A stretch of 64,000 nucleotides of DNA, taken from contig NZ_FMVS01000006.1 of the NCBI RefSeq assembly GCF_900102515.1, positions 129,199 to 193,198 of the forward strand. The letters run 5' to 3'. Positions 17,153 through 25,810 of this stretch are shown piece by piece. The notes below the pieces were generated by a model. That model was not told the origin of the DNA. It was given only the letters and a program-made list of their open reading frames with translations, and searched no databases. The first letter of the stretch is position 1. The number at the start of each line of letters is the position of its first letter. This DNA is from Butyrivibrio sp. INlla14. GTDB taxonomy: Bacteria > Bacillota > Clostridia > Lachnospirales > Lachnospiraceae. The translations under genes and the position numbers were made by a program.

Positions 17153-17485
17153 TTACCACTGTCCATAATGTCGATCCAGCAGTTCCTGAACCGATTCTTT
17201 CAAATCATCGCTGAAGTCAGCGAGATCTTCCTGTGTAATGATTCCAATATTTATCATGGTCACAATATCAAAAATGGCTTCACCTTTATCAAGCTGCACT
17301 TGCACACCGGGATTCTTCTTATCTTTCTTGATTCGTTTATCGAGATCCCAGAACTTGGTAGATGCAGGCTTCTTACTCTGGAGCATTTTAACGTACTCTT
17401 TTAATATTCTTTCCATATATGCTTCCTGCCATTCAGGAACCTTCTCCATGAACAATTTCCAATCAGCTTTTGTAATGCCATTCAT
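17153..17485 (-). CDS. Conserved hypothetical protein
   Basis: A 110-residue soluble protein starting MNGITKADWKLFMEKVPEWQ and containing KFWDLDKRIKKDKKNPGVQV. Similar small proteins are widespread in Lachnospiraceae and Clostridia but have no known role. No signal peptide or membrane span is seen. It stands alone on the minus strand. Confidence 0.75.
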   Translation of the reverse strand: MNGITKADWKLFMEKVPEWQEAYMERILKEYVKMLQSKKPASTKFWDLDKRIKKDKKNPGVQVQLDKGEAIFDIVTMINIGIITQEDLADFSDDLKESVQELLDRHYGQW

Positions 17486-17685
17486 AATTATAGAACTCCT
17501 GTGGTTATCACTTTTTGTAAATGATCATAGCACATATCTATGCCTATTTGCATTTGAATCTCTGGTTGGGTCTCCGAAAGCCACATGAATACTGGGCGGA
17601 AAAGCTGTCATTTTTATGGGACTGATAGAGGTTTACACTTTAGTTACAAGGTGAAGAGAAAGTTGCTTTTTGGGGAGAACACATT

Positions 17686-17805
17686 ATGGAGAGACTTTTG
17701 TATTGGCTAAGAAAAAGTATTTATAGGAACAACAAATTCTGTAAACACTTCTGTGTCACTTGCGAGTTCTATGAAATCTGCAAGAGAGACGGAAGCCTGG
17801 ATTGA
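17686..17805 (+). CDS. Small cysteine-rich protein (39 residues)
   Basis: A short open frame with GGGGAG upstream encodes a basic N-terminal half and then a cysteine cluster KFCKHFCVTCEFYEIC, which could bind a metal. It is followed 15 bases later by the next small gene, also with its own ribosome binding site. No family is recognised; it could also be spurious. Confidence 0.45.
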   Translation: MERLLYWLRKSIYRNNKFCKHFCVTCEFYEICKRDGSLD

Positions 17806-17820
17806 AAGAGAGGTAGAGTT

Positions 17821-18006
17821 ATGACTTTTGGAAAGAAAGATAAGAATGTCAGATTAACAGATAAGCAGTACAAGGATATTACAAGCAATATGAGTAAAAG
17901 AGAACGTAGAGAATTTGACCGCCGACAGGATGAACTCAAAAGAGAAAGAGAAGAAGACAGGCTGCTCGGGTGGCTGGAGTTCGAGGATGAGCTTGATGAT
18001 ATCTAG
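17821..18006 (+). CDS. Small charged protein (61 residues)
   Basis: A very polar protein rich in Arg, Lys, Asp and Glu (for example NMSKRERREFDRRQDELKRE), predicted to be one long helix. AGAGAGG lies 7 bases before the start. Related small proteins occur in Lachnospiraceae without known function. Confidence 0.55.
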   Translation: MTFGKKDKNVRLTDKQYKDITSNMSKRERREFDRRQDELKREREEDRLLGWLEFEDELDDI

Positions 18007-18016
18007 GTGTTTTTAA

Positions 18017-18071
18017 TATAATAATGATAACTGATATTATCACATGATTGCAGGAGATGAGCTTCTATGGG
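18017..18071 (+). promoter_or_regulatory. Second copy of the 55-bp upstream block with TGATAA dyad
   Basis: It matches 10223-10277 at 51 of 55 positions and ends at the same place relative to the ATG. It contains the perfect dyad TGATAA-6-TTATCA (18025-18042) and a CAGGAGATG ribosome binding site. It is a candidate promoter/operator for the nuclease-helicase gene. Confidence 0.65.
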
Positions 18072-20205
18072 ACATAATAATCGTTGTTTATATGACAGTG
18101 ATATTAAGGTGTTTTTGGCCAAAGATAAAGAATCTATATTTGGTGTGTTGTGTGATAGATATCATGGTGATGCGCTTACCACCACAAGAATGGCATGGAT
18201 GGGGGAAATTGAGATATTGCAGAATGCGCTCATTCCATGGAAGGAAAGCAACGGCCGAATAATCTTCGAATATGATATTCCGCGATTGGGAAAAAGACTG
18301 GATGTGGTACTACTACTCAAAGGTATTATTTTTTGCCTGGAGTTTAAAGTAGGCGAGAGTAATATAAATGAAAGTGATGTAGATCAGGTGTTGGATTATG
18401 CGCTGGATCTGAAAAACTTTCATAAGTATAGCCATGATAAATTAATCGTACCGATTCTCATAGCTACAAAGCATAAGAGAACATCTTCTGTAATACAGCC
18501 TTCTGTTTATGATGACAGAGTTGTTAATCCGCTTGTGACAGGCGAGGGAGGCATTTCAACTCTGATTGAGGAAGTGCTTCATCGATTCCCAAATGAAATG
18601 GAAATTGATTCTAACTGGATAATAAGTCCTTATGCTCCAACGCCTACAATTATAGAAGCTGCAAAAGCGCTCTATGAAAGCCACTCTGTTGAAGATATAA
18701 CAAGACATGAAGCTGACAAAGTGACTACAGATCGCACTATTTCTTATATTTTGGATATTATAAAAAAGAGCAAAAGAGACGGCGAAAAGAGTATTTGCTT
18801 TGTGACAGGAGTACCTGGTGCGGGTAAGACTTTAGTTGGTCTTGATGTGGCTGTTAAGCAGACATATCAAGGAACTGATAAACCTATAGATGATGAAGGC
18901 GCCGTATATTTATCTGGAAATGGTCCATTAGTAGCGGTTTTAAACGAAGCTCTTGCCAAGGACAATTTTCAGAAGTGCAAAGATAGAGGAGAAGCGAAGA
19001 AGCTTTCTGATTCCAGACGTGAGGTGGGTAAATTCATTCAGATTATCCATCGTTATAGAGATAACATGTTAGCTAAGATCAAGAATCCGGTTGAAAATGG
19101 TATTCTTGAAATAGACCCAACTAAGGCTGTAAAGATGCAAGAGGCTGGATATGGTGAAGTTGAGCATGTTGCGATTTTTGATGAAGCTCAGCGCTCTTGG
19201 ACACACAAAAGACTTGCAGATTATTTAAAACGTGGAGGAACTTATGGTAACAAGCTGAAAGTTCCTAATTTTCCTATGTCTGAAGCTTCTTTCCTGATAT
19301 GGTCACTTGATCAGAGAGAAGATTGGGCTACCATAGTGTGCCTTGTTGGTGGTGGACAGGAAATAAACACTGGTGAAGCCGGTATTTCAGAATGGATCAA
19401 GTCTTTAAATGAAACCTTTACACATTGGAAGGTGTACATTTCTCCACAGCTTACTGAGCCAGAATATGCGGAGGGCAAGGTAAATGAATTATTGAAAGAT
19501 AATAAAAATGTTACATATTCTGAGGATCTTCATTTAGGCGTATCACTTAGATCCTTTAGGGCTGAGAAACTTTCCGCCATGGTTCATGCGCTTCTTTCAT
19601 TGGATTCTGATGCGGCGTCAATTTATTCTGAGATAAAAGAAAAGTATCCTATTCTATTAACCAGAGATATGGAAGTGGCAAAAAGATGGCTGCACGATAA
19701 TGTGCGAGGAACTGAAAGAACAGGTGTCCTGATTACCAAAGAATCTGCCAGATTTAAACCACTAGGAATTCATGTTCTTCAATCTGATGTTGAGAATGCA
19801 GTACATTGGTTCCTTGAAGATAAAGCTGATACAAGGTCATCAAATTACCTGGAAGATGCTGCAACTGAGATACAAGTTCAAGGATTGGAACTTGATTATA
19901 CCTGCCTGTTATGGGATGCAGATATGAGATATGAAGGCGGTAAATGGCATTATTACAAATTTAACGGAAGAGATAAGTGGAATGAACTTGTAGCCAACTC
20001 GGAGAGTCGGCAAGAGCAAATTAAGTATATGTTAAATGCTTACAGAGTCCTGCTCACCAGAGCTAGATCAGGAATGATCATTTGTGTTCCAGCAGGCAAT
20101 TCACATAAGACAACTACAGGATTCTGGGAGGATGAAACACGTCTTCCAGAGTACTATGATGGAACCTATCAATATCTAAAGAGCATCGGGTTTGAAGAAA
20201 TATAG
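18067..20205 (+). CDS. Nuclease-like plus DUF2075 helicase-type ATPase
   Basis: A 712-residue protein with two parts. Residues about 1-150 hold a likely PD-(D/E)XK nuclease core (GKRLDVVLL then FCLEFKVGES). From about 245 comes a P-loop ATPase of the DUF2075 type: Walker A GVPGAGKT near 250, Walker B AIFDEAQRSW near 370, the sensor-like CLVGGGQEINTGEAG and a helicase motif VI-like AYRVLLTRARSGM near the C-terminus. Such proteins are common in defence islands. An HNH protein gene follows 14 bases later, suggesting joint action on foreign DNA, which is inference. Confidence 0.8.
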   Translation: MGHNNRCLYDSDIKVFLAKDKESIFGVLCDRYHGDALTTTRMAWMGEIEILQNALIPWKESNGRIIFEYDIPRLGKRLDVVLLLKGIIFCLEFKVGESNINESDVDQVLDYALDLKNFHKYSHDKLIVPILIATKHKRTSSVIQPSVYDDRVVNPLVTGEGGISTLIEEVLHRFPNEMEIDSNWIISPYAPTPTIIEAAKALYESHSVEDITRHEADKVTTDRTISYILDIIKKSKRDGEKSICFVTGVPGAGKTLVGLDVAVKQTYQGTDKPIDDEGAVYLSGNGPLVAVLNEALAKDNFQKCKDRGEAKKLSDSRREVGKFIQIIHRYRDNMLAKIKNPVENGILEIDPTKAVKMQEAGYGEVEHVAIFDEAQRSWTHKRLADYLKRGGTYGNKLKVPNFPMSEASFLIWSLDQREDWATIVCLVGGGQEINTGEAGISEWIKSLNETFTHWKVYISPQLTEPEYAEGKVNELLKDNKNVTYSEDLHLGVSLRSFRAEKLSAMVHALLSLDSDAASIYSEIKEKYPILLTRDMEVAKRWLHDNVRGTERTGVLITKESARFKPLGIHVLQSDVENAVHWFLEDKADTRSSNYLEDAATEIQVQGLELDYTCLLWDADMRYEGGKWHYYKFNGRDKWNELVANSESRQEQIKYMLNAYRVLLTRARSGMIICVPAGNSHKTTTGFWEDETRLPEYYDGTYQYLKSIGFEEI

Positions 20206-20219
20206 GATTGGAATATTAA

Positions 20220-21401
20220 ATGGCTGAATATAATCTCAACGGCAAAATTGAATACGGCCTAAAAATAGAGGGAGACTACTATAACCATTTGGACATAGAA
20301 GGCTTCTCTCTTATGATGAAGAATCCTTCTTTCTGTTACAAGTTTTATTGGCTGGAAGCAATTGTTGATCTAATCTCTGAAGGCATAACAGAAACAACTT
20401 TTAATGAAGTAATAAACGAGATGATTGCCAATGCCTGGTACTCAGTGTTGGAGTTCCATATCCATCTTAGTGGAATAGTATTAGGCGAAGTAAAGGACGG
20501 TCTTGAGAGAACAGTCCTAAAACTTAGTGATATCAGCGGACTTTCCGCCAATGCTTCAAAAGTTGAGATAAAGAATAAAATAAAGGAATTCGATAAAGAG
20601 CTAAAAGCTGAAAAAGAACAGCTTACCAATATGGTTCCATACAGGGCTCTGGCCGGATTCTTTAATAAGTTTGATGAAACGGCAGATTGGGAAAGCACTC
20701 GCAGAATGATTTCATATATTGAGCGTGTTAACAAGGTCAACATTCTGCCTTACACTCTTGGAAACAGTAGTAAGTTGAATAAAGAAATATATTTCAATCC
20801 GTCATGGATCAAGATGATACAGGATAATACGGTATCAATACTTGGGTGGATACAGTTTGAAAAAGTAAAATGGCTTCAGAATAATAATCCAGAAGTCCCG
20901 GGACTTGTGTACAAGCTAGCCCCAATGGATGAGAAAATGCGTAAGCTCAATGCAGTAAGAAAATTGTGGAATGCAGTTCTCAGCTTAGAACCAGTCGCAG
21001 ATGTATTTACTGGAAAACAAATTGATATTAAGCAGTATGATGTAGATCACTTCATTCCATGGTCTTTTGTCATGAATGATGAGCTATGGAATCTGATGCC
21101 AATGGATTCATCGTTAAATTCGTCTAAGAGTAACAAGCTTCCTGAGTGGGATCCTTTTTTCATAAGGTTTGCCAACAACCAGTTTAAACTTTACAAAATG
21201 ATAAATGATACAAATCGCCCAGCTGTACATAAACTGTTTGAAGCGTGCTACAAGGATAATATACATTCTATCTGGGCTAATCAGGAACTGTACAGACCAG
21301 GAAATACCAGTGAGGAGTTTGAGCATATTCTGGAAAAGAATATGAGACCAGTGTACGACTCTGCTCGTAGACAAGGATATGAGCTATGGAAGATTACATA
21401 A
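20220..21401 (+). CDS. HNH endonuclease-domain protein
   Basis: A 393-residue protein whose C-terminal third has an HNH-like nuclease core: VDHFIPWSFVMNDELWNLMP followed by LNSSKSNKLP. These supply the His-Asn-type ligands and the zinc-less HNH layout. The N-terminal 250 residues are helical and not recognised; they may bind DNA or the helicase partner. It lies in an operon after the nuclease-DUF2075 gene, and its end overlaps the methyltransferase start by 16 bases. Confidence 0.75.
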   Translation: MAEYNLNGKIEYGLKIEGDYYNHLDIEGFSLMMKNPSFCYKFYWLEAIVDLISEGITETTFNEVINEMIANAWYSVLEFHIHLSGIVLGEVKDGLERTVLKLSDISGLSANASKVEIKNKIKEFDKELKAEKEQLTNMVPYRALAGFFNKFDETADWESTRRMISYIERVNKVNILPYTLGNSSKLNKEIYFNPSWIKMIQDNTVSILGWIQFEKVKWLQNNNPEVPGLVYKLAPMDEKMRKLNAVRKLWNAVLSLEPVADVFTGKQIDIKQYDVDHFIPWSFVMNDELWNLMPMDSSLNSSKSNKLPEWDPFFIRFANNQFKLYKMINDTNRPAVHKLFEACYKDNIHSIWANQELYRPGNTSEEFEHILEKNMRPVYDSARRQGYELWKIT

Positions 21402-21982
21402 ATAAAAACATAGAGTACTATAACAAGAATGCTGATTCCTTTTTTGAGGGAAGTGTTAATGCAGACATGTCATCTGAAAGGGACAGATTTATATCCTATC
21501 TCCCGGCTGGAGGAAAAATACTCGATGCAGGATGTGGAAGTGGAAGAGATAGCAAGGCATTCTTGGAAAAAGGATTTGATGTAATAGCATTTGACGCATC
21601 AGAAGAGATGTGCAAAAGAGCTTCTGAGTACATCGGTCAAGAAGTTATCAACATGCTGTTTCAAGATTTGACATATAAAGATGAGTTTGATGGAATCTGG
21701 GCAAGCGCATCGCTTCTGCATGTACCGATGGAGGAGTTACCGGGCATTTTAATGAAGATGAAGGAAGCGCTTAAAAGTGGTGGCGTTATGTATGCATCAT
21801 TCAAGTATGGTGATGGAATAAAGATGCGTGGTGAGCGTAGATTCAGCGACTTCAACGAAAAAAGTATTATTCCACTTTTTGAGAACGCTGGATTTAGCAT
21901 TATATATAATGAGGTCGGTAATGATAACAGACCCGGTAGAGAAAATGAGATGTGGGTTAATGTAATTGGAATTATTCATTGA
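21386..21982 (+). CDS. Class I SAM-dependent methyltransferase
   Basis: A 198-residue enzyme with the SAM-binding motif ILDAGCGSGRDSKAF near residues 51-65, acidic motif II VIAFDASEEM, and the motif IV-like GIWASASLLHVP. It lacks the DPPY or NPPY of DNA amino-methyltransferases, so a small molecule or protein substrate is more likely than DNA. It overlaps the HNH gene by 16 bases, so translation is coupled. Confidence 0.85.
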   Translation: MEDYINKNIEYYNKNADSFFEGSVNADMSSERDRFISYLPAGGKILDAGCGSGRDSKAFLEKGFDVIAFDASEEMCKRASEYIGQEVINMLFQDLTYKDEFDGIWASASLLHVPMEELPGILMKMKEALKSGGVMYASFKYGDGIKMRGERRFSDFNEKSIIPLFENAGFSIIYNEVGNDNRPGRENEMWVNVIGIIH

Positions 21983-22005
21983 GCATGTAGTAAGAGTGAG
22001 GATAT

Positions 22006-22470
22006 ATGATTACTATTAAAGAGTTTAACTATTCAAGTACTGAGATGAGAGTAATGAGCTATTGGCAATATGCCACCAACTGGCCAATAGTATATATTAT
22101 GCACAATGACACAGATGCTTATGTTGGAGAGACTCTTGATGGAGTTCGCAGGACTAAGCAACATCTTGAAGAGGAATGTCCTCAATTTACTGAAAAAGGT
22201 GCAGTTGTTCTTGGAGTAAGCAAAGACACAGTGGCATCACACAAGAAGTTTGAAAAAAACTACGGACTTGCGTTCACCCTGCTTGCTGATCCTGAGCGCA
22301 AGGTGATAGAAGCCTACGATGTTTGGAAAGAGAAGAAAAACTATGGAAAAACATCCATGGGTGTAGTCAGAACGACATACTTGATTGATGAAGAGGGTAT
22401 GATCATCAGAGCAAATGATAAGGTCAAAGCCGCAGATGATGCCGAGAAGATGCTGGGTGAATTGTCATGA
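22006..22470 (+). pseudogene. GIY-YIG fragment fused in frame to a peroxiredoxin C-terminus
   Basis: Residues about 1-55 (NWPIVYIMHND then AYVGETLDGVRRTKQHLEE) look like the first half of a GIY-YIG nuclease domain of the kind placed in front of DUF2075 helicases. From about residue 57 the protein becomes the C-terminal part of a Bcp-type peroxiredoxin (GAVVLGVSKDTVASHKKFE, then TTYLIDEEG). The peroxidatic Cys region of Bcp is missing, as are the remaining GIY-YIG residues. The simplest reading is one deletion joining two neighbouring genes. It is still translatable, with AGTGAGG upstream. Confidence 0.75.
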
Positions 22471-23210
22471 GGATCATTTTATCTCCTGCAAAGAAAATGA
22501 ACATCGATACTGATACTCTTGAGCACCAAGGATTGCCGGTCTTTTTGAATCAAACCAAAGAAATCCTTGATTGGCTTAGAATACAGTCGTATGCAGATTT
22601 GCAGAGGCTATGGAATTGTAATGACAAGATTGCGGAGCAGAATTTTAAGCGCGTTAAAGAAATGGACATTTATAAAAGGCTGACTCCGGCGATCATTTCT
22701 TACGAGGGAATTGCATTTCAATATATGGCTCCGTCTGTTTTTGAGAACAGTTCTTTTGACTATGTTCAGGAACATCTGAGAATTCTGTCGGGGTTTTACG
22801 GAGTATTAAAACCTATGGACGGGGTTACGCCATATAGGCTTGAAATGCAGGCAAAAGCAGTAATAAATGGGGCCAAGGACTTATATGAATTTTGGGGCTC
22901 TTCACTGTACAAAGAGGTAAGGGACGACTCTGGAGTAATAGTAAATCTTGCTTCCAAGGAATACTCTAAATGTATAGAGAAGTATCTAACACCCGAAGAC
23001 CACTATGTAACAGTTGTTTTTGGTGAGATGGAAAAGGGTAAATTTGTTACCAAAGGAACGTATGCAAAAATGGCTAGAGGTGAAATGGTCAGGTATATGG
23101 CAGAGCATCAGATAGAGGACCCGGACGACATCAGATCTTTTGACAGGCTAGGCTATGTTTACAGAGAAAATCTTTCCAATGCCACACAGATAGTGTTTGA
23201 ACATAGCTAG
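22467..23210 (+). CDS. yaaA: YaaA peroxide-stress protein
   Basis: A 247-residue DUF328 protein that lowers free iron and DNA damage during hydrogen peroxide stress. It starts MRIILSPAKKM and contains the family segments FQYMAPSVF, ILSGFYGVLKPMD, NLASKEYSK and KGTYAKMARGEM. Its ATGA start overlaps the stop of the peroxiredoxin remnant, so a bcp-yaaA oxidative-stress operon once existed here. Confidence 0.92.
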   Translation: MRIILSPAKKMNIDTDTLEHQGLPVFLNQTKEILDWLRIQSYADLQRLWNCNDKIAEQNFKRVKEMDIYKRLTPAIISYEGIAFQYMAPSVFENSSFDYVQEHLRILSGFYGVLKPMDGVTPYRLEMQAKAVINGAKDLYEFWGSSLYKEVRDDSGVIVNLASKEYSKCIEKYLTPEDHYVTVVFGEMEKGKFVTKGTYAKMARGEMVRYMAEHQIEDPDDIRSFDRLGYVYRENLSNATQIVFEHS

Positions 23211-23333
23211 ATTTCCTTTTGTTTAGACATGGATAGTTTATTAGATTTTGGGGAACCGATATTAAGAAACATGCTGAAGAATGCGTAAAAGTTGTTGAGG
23301 AAGCAATATTAGATGTGAAGGTGGATGAAACTG

Positions 23334-23957
23334 ATGGTGGAGATTACTGATCTTAATAAGATTATCGCCATGAACATAGATAAAGATATTTTAAAGGAAA
23401 TAGAACATAATCCCGAGAGATATTGTGAAATTGCTAGACATAGAGGGAAAATTGAGCAACCTGGGGTTCTAAAGATTATAGGTGATGTTAGAAGGCATTC
23501 TACATTCAAATATGAAAAAGAGCATAAGCAACTATGGAGCCTTTGGGGGAAGGTGGATAAGGAAAAATGGATATGTGTAGAGGTAGGGAGTAGCAACAAT
23601 ATCATAAATGAGATATGTGAAATAATAAGACTGATGGCTTCTGTTCCTTTTGAGGTTGGAAAAACAGGGGCGTTTCATAAAGGGGTTAATCTCTATAGTT
23701 TTTATACATATTCTGACAAAAACAGTTGCAAGTATCGGAAATGTAATGAACTTTTTCAAGAGTTCATTTGGGTCGAAATCCATGTTGAAAACTACGTTGA
23801 GGCATTGGATATAGGTGGCTATAATTGTGTTAATTACGCTGAGGTTAAGTATGCTTATGACAATAAGGCATTACTGTGGAATCCAGCACCAGCTATGTAT
23901 GGAAACAAAGAGAAAGAAATATTAGGGAGATTTTTTGAATGGGAAAGACAGCAATAG
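23334..23957 (+). CDS. Unrecognised 207-residue protein
   Basis: A soluble protein without signal peptide. It has WICVEVGSSNNIINEI, which faintly recalls the active-site strand of GIY-YIG-like proteins, but no full domain can be traced, so I give no function. The ATG at 23334 follows GTGGATG; an ATG at 23325 is also in frame. The composition is AT-rich. It lies in a stretch full of gene fragments. Confidence 0.5.
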   Translation: MVEITDLNKIIAMNIDKDILKEIEHNPERYCEIARHRGKIEQPGVLKIIGDVRRHSTFKYEKEHKQLWSLWGKVDKEKWICVEVGSSNNIINEICEIIRLMASVPFEVGKTGAFHKGVNLYSFYTYSDKNSCKYRKCNELFQEFIWVEIHVENYVEALDIGGYNCVNYAEVKYAYDNKALLWNPAPAMYGNKEKEILGRFFEWERQQ

Positions 23958-24040
23958 CATATTACAGCAAGCCCCACGGCAACACCAAGAAAGTACTTGA
24001 TTACATAAAGGAGTATGAACCATGGCATCTGCCGGAGTAG
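23939..24040 (+). pseudogene. Flavodoxin N-terminal fragment
   Basis: The frame reads MGKTAIAYYSKPHGNTKKVLD and stops after 33 residues. TAIAYYSKPHGNTKK is the FMN phosphate-binding start of flavodoxins. The rest of the gene is gone. Confidence 0.65.
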
Positions 24041-24156
24041 TAGGCAATACAAGGATTCTGAAAGCTATTTTGCATCCGTATAAGGATGATGAAGATGTTA
24101 AAAAAATGGAAAAGTCAATTGCAGATCAATTGGCGGTCAATGATATTTTCCAGTGA
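24022..24156 (+). pseudogene. Gene fragment, 44 residues
   Basis: It starts at an ATG inside the flavodoxin remnant and encodes GNTRILKAILHPYKDDEDV followed by a helical tail. It looks like the C-terminal end of a larger protein, perhaps a redox or flavin protein, but I cannot place it firmly. Confidence 0.4.
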
Positions 24157-24165
24157 GGATATATA

Positions 24166-24492
24166 ATGCTAAGCTTTGAAGAGTTCACAAGTATATATGA
24201 TGCAGCGCAGGGGGAGCCTGAGTTTGAGATATACTTCATGAATCAAACGAAGACATACATGATTATAAAGTATGATGATCATGTATCTTTCCAAAGGAGT
24301 GGTGCAAATGATGGAAGTGGAGAATATGTTTATCCATCTTTGGAAGAGTTATATCAGACTGAATCCGTGGATGGTATCTGCCTCAGGGATAAATGGGGTA
24401 ATATCGAAACGATAATAGGTGATGGTACATATGACTTATCCATACCAGAGGAACTGGAAAGTTTCATGGTATTCAGAAACATACATTTGTAG
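24166..24492 (+). CDS. Conserved hypothetical protein, 108 residues
   Basis: A soluble acidic protein (LSFEEFTSIYDAAQGEPEFE start, then YMIIKYDDHVSFQRSG). Proteins of this type recur in Lachnospiraceae near Nudix genes. No function is known. GAGGATAT precedes the start. Confidence 0.65.
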   Translation: MLSFEEFTSIYDAAQGEPEFEIYFMNQTKTYMIIKYDDHVSFQRSGANDGSGEYVYPSLEELYQTESVDGICLRDKWGNIETIIGDGTYDLSIPEELESFMVFRNIHL

Positions 24493-24507
24493 CAGAAAGA
24501 GAGACTA

Positions 24508-25062
24508 ATGGAATATTTTGATATAACAGACGACAATGGAATACCTACAGGGGGAATTGTAAGTAGGAGCGAAGCCCATGAAAAGGGTATTCCTCACAGA
24601 ACTGCACATATATGGATAGTAAGAAAAGATGAAGATGCCTATCAAGTGCTTCTTCAGAAGCGAAGTGCTGAAAAAGAGTCTTTTCCCGGGATGTTTGATA
24701 CTTCTTCTGCGGGACATATTCAGGCAGGTGATGATCCGCTTGAATCAGCTCAGAGAGAGCTTCATGAGGAACTAGGGATAAGAGCAAATGAAGGAGATCT
24801 TTCTTTTGTTGGGAAGTTCCACATCAAATATGAGATGGAGTTCCACGGAAAACTCTTTAATGACAATGAAGTGGCTTTTGTTTATGTGTATGAAAAGCCG
24901 GTAGATATTGACAGCCTCGTTCTTCAAAAGGAAGAGGTTGATGAGGTCAGATGGTTTGACATAAACGCAGTTCATGAGGGATGCATTTACAGAGATGGAA
25001 CATTCTGTGTTCCAATGGAGGGGTTTGAAACTCTTATGAAGTATCTTGGTGAAAAACAATGA
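24508..25062 (+). CDS. Nudix hydrolase, isopentenyl-diphosphate isomerase-like
   Basis: A 184-residue Nudix enzyme. The N-terminal EYFDITDDNGIPTGGIVSRSEAHEKGIPHRTAHIWIV is typical of the IDI-like Nudix group, and the Nudix box is GHIQAGDDPLESAQRELHEE-LG near residues 70-91. The true substrate is probably a nucleotide or diphosphate rather than isopentenyl diphosphate. The stop overlaps the next start (ATGA). Confidence 0.85.
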   Translation: MEYFDITDDNGIPTGGIVSRSEAHEKGIPHRTAHIWIVRKDEDAYQVLLQKRSAEKESFPGMFDTSSAGHIQAGDDPLESAQRELHEELGIRANEGDLSFVGKFHIKYEMEFHGKLFNDNEVAFVYVYEKPVDIDSLVLQKEEVDEVRWFDINAVHEGCIYRDGTFCVPMEGFETLMKYLGEKQ

Positions 25063-25436
25063 ATCAGTCACAACTTATTAGCAGAGTAAACAGCTCTATG
25101 TGTCAGCAGGTAAATAATACAGGCTACGCTACAGCAGTACAGACTCTTATGGATCTGGATATCCTGTCAAAAGAGAATTATGAGAGATGGCGTAATGGCC
25201 AGATTCCGTATCTTGAAAAAGTTTGTAAGATCAACCTAAAAAAGTTAGCAGGTGTTCTTGAAGAAATGAAGAGCTACGCTGGGAAGAACAATCTGAAACC
25301 AAGGTTTACTTTTTATAAGCAGTGGGGAAGGAAAAACAAATCCACAGTGCAGTTAAGATTCAGCAAAAACGGAAATGAATACATAGAGAAGCTGTATGCA
25401 ACACATTATGTTAAGACGATAAATAAAACAAATTAA
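25059..25436 (+). CDS. Conserved hypothetical protein, 125 residues
   Basis: A basic soluble protein with helical N-terminus (VQTLMDLDILSKENYERWRN, then IPYLEKVCKINLKKL) and a basic C-terminal part TFYKQWGRKNKSTVQLRFSK. Similar proteins are widespread in Firmicutes without a role. It overlaps the Nudix gene by 4 bases and is translationally coupled to it. Confidence 0.7.
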   Translation: MNQSQLISRVNSSMCQQVNNTGYATAVQTLMDLDILSKENYERWRNGQIPYLEKVCKINLKKLAGVLEEMKSYAGKNNLKPRFTFYKQWGRKNKSTVQLRFSKNGNEYIEKLYATHYVKTINKTN

Positions 25437-25555
25437 AAAGACAGCCGTTTGGCTCGGTTAGGGGATCACATCTAGAATAGATCCCAGGCTCTCGACTGTC
25501 TCTGATCACTATAACAGATGCTGACATGTTTGAACATATCATAAAAGATACTTTT

Positions 25556-25582
25556 AGCTGGCTTATTGGCCAGCTTTTTTTG
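25556..25582 (+). terminator. Rho-independent terminator
   Basis: AGCTGGC and GCCAGCT enclose TTATTG and are followed by seven T. The 373-base gap around it (25437-25810) also holds an imperfect AGACAG...CTGTCT fold with an inner GGGATC/GATCCC pairing near 25440-25502 and otherwise nothing I can name. Confidence 0.85.
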
Positions 25583-25810
25583 TTATAGTTATGAACTTTG
25601 CTGCAGACTGGCCTCGCGGATAGAGGGAGTTTTATCACCCACCTTATCGTGTAGGATGTAAATGTAAGGTAAATGTGAGGACAGAAAGTTATTTCACGGA
25701 AATAGAAAAATAACTCATCTGAAATCACAAAAGTAATTATTTTTGAAAACGCGGTTGTGCTTTATGATTGATTTACAATAGCACAACCTCACAAAGAAGG
25801 AGAAATAACC

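Noticed and set aside
16921..17166. Minus-strand open frame of 81 codons after the aldo/keto reductase remnant
   Set aside because: Composition is not protein-like, it overlaps the end of the conserved minus-strand gene at 17153, and no ribosome binding site is present.
21386..21982. DNA modification methyltransferase partner of the HNH protein
   Set aside because: The (D/N/S)PP(Y/F) catalytic motif is absent, so restriction-modification is not claimed.
23334..23957. GIY-YIG nuclease call for the 207-residue protein
   Set aside because: Only one strand-like segment is suggestive, and the GIY and YIG motifs with the catalytic Arg and Glu are not found.
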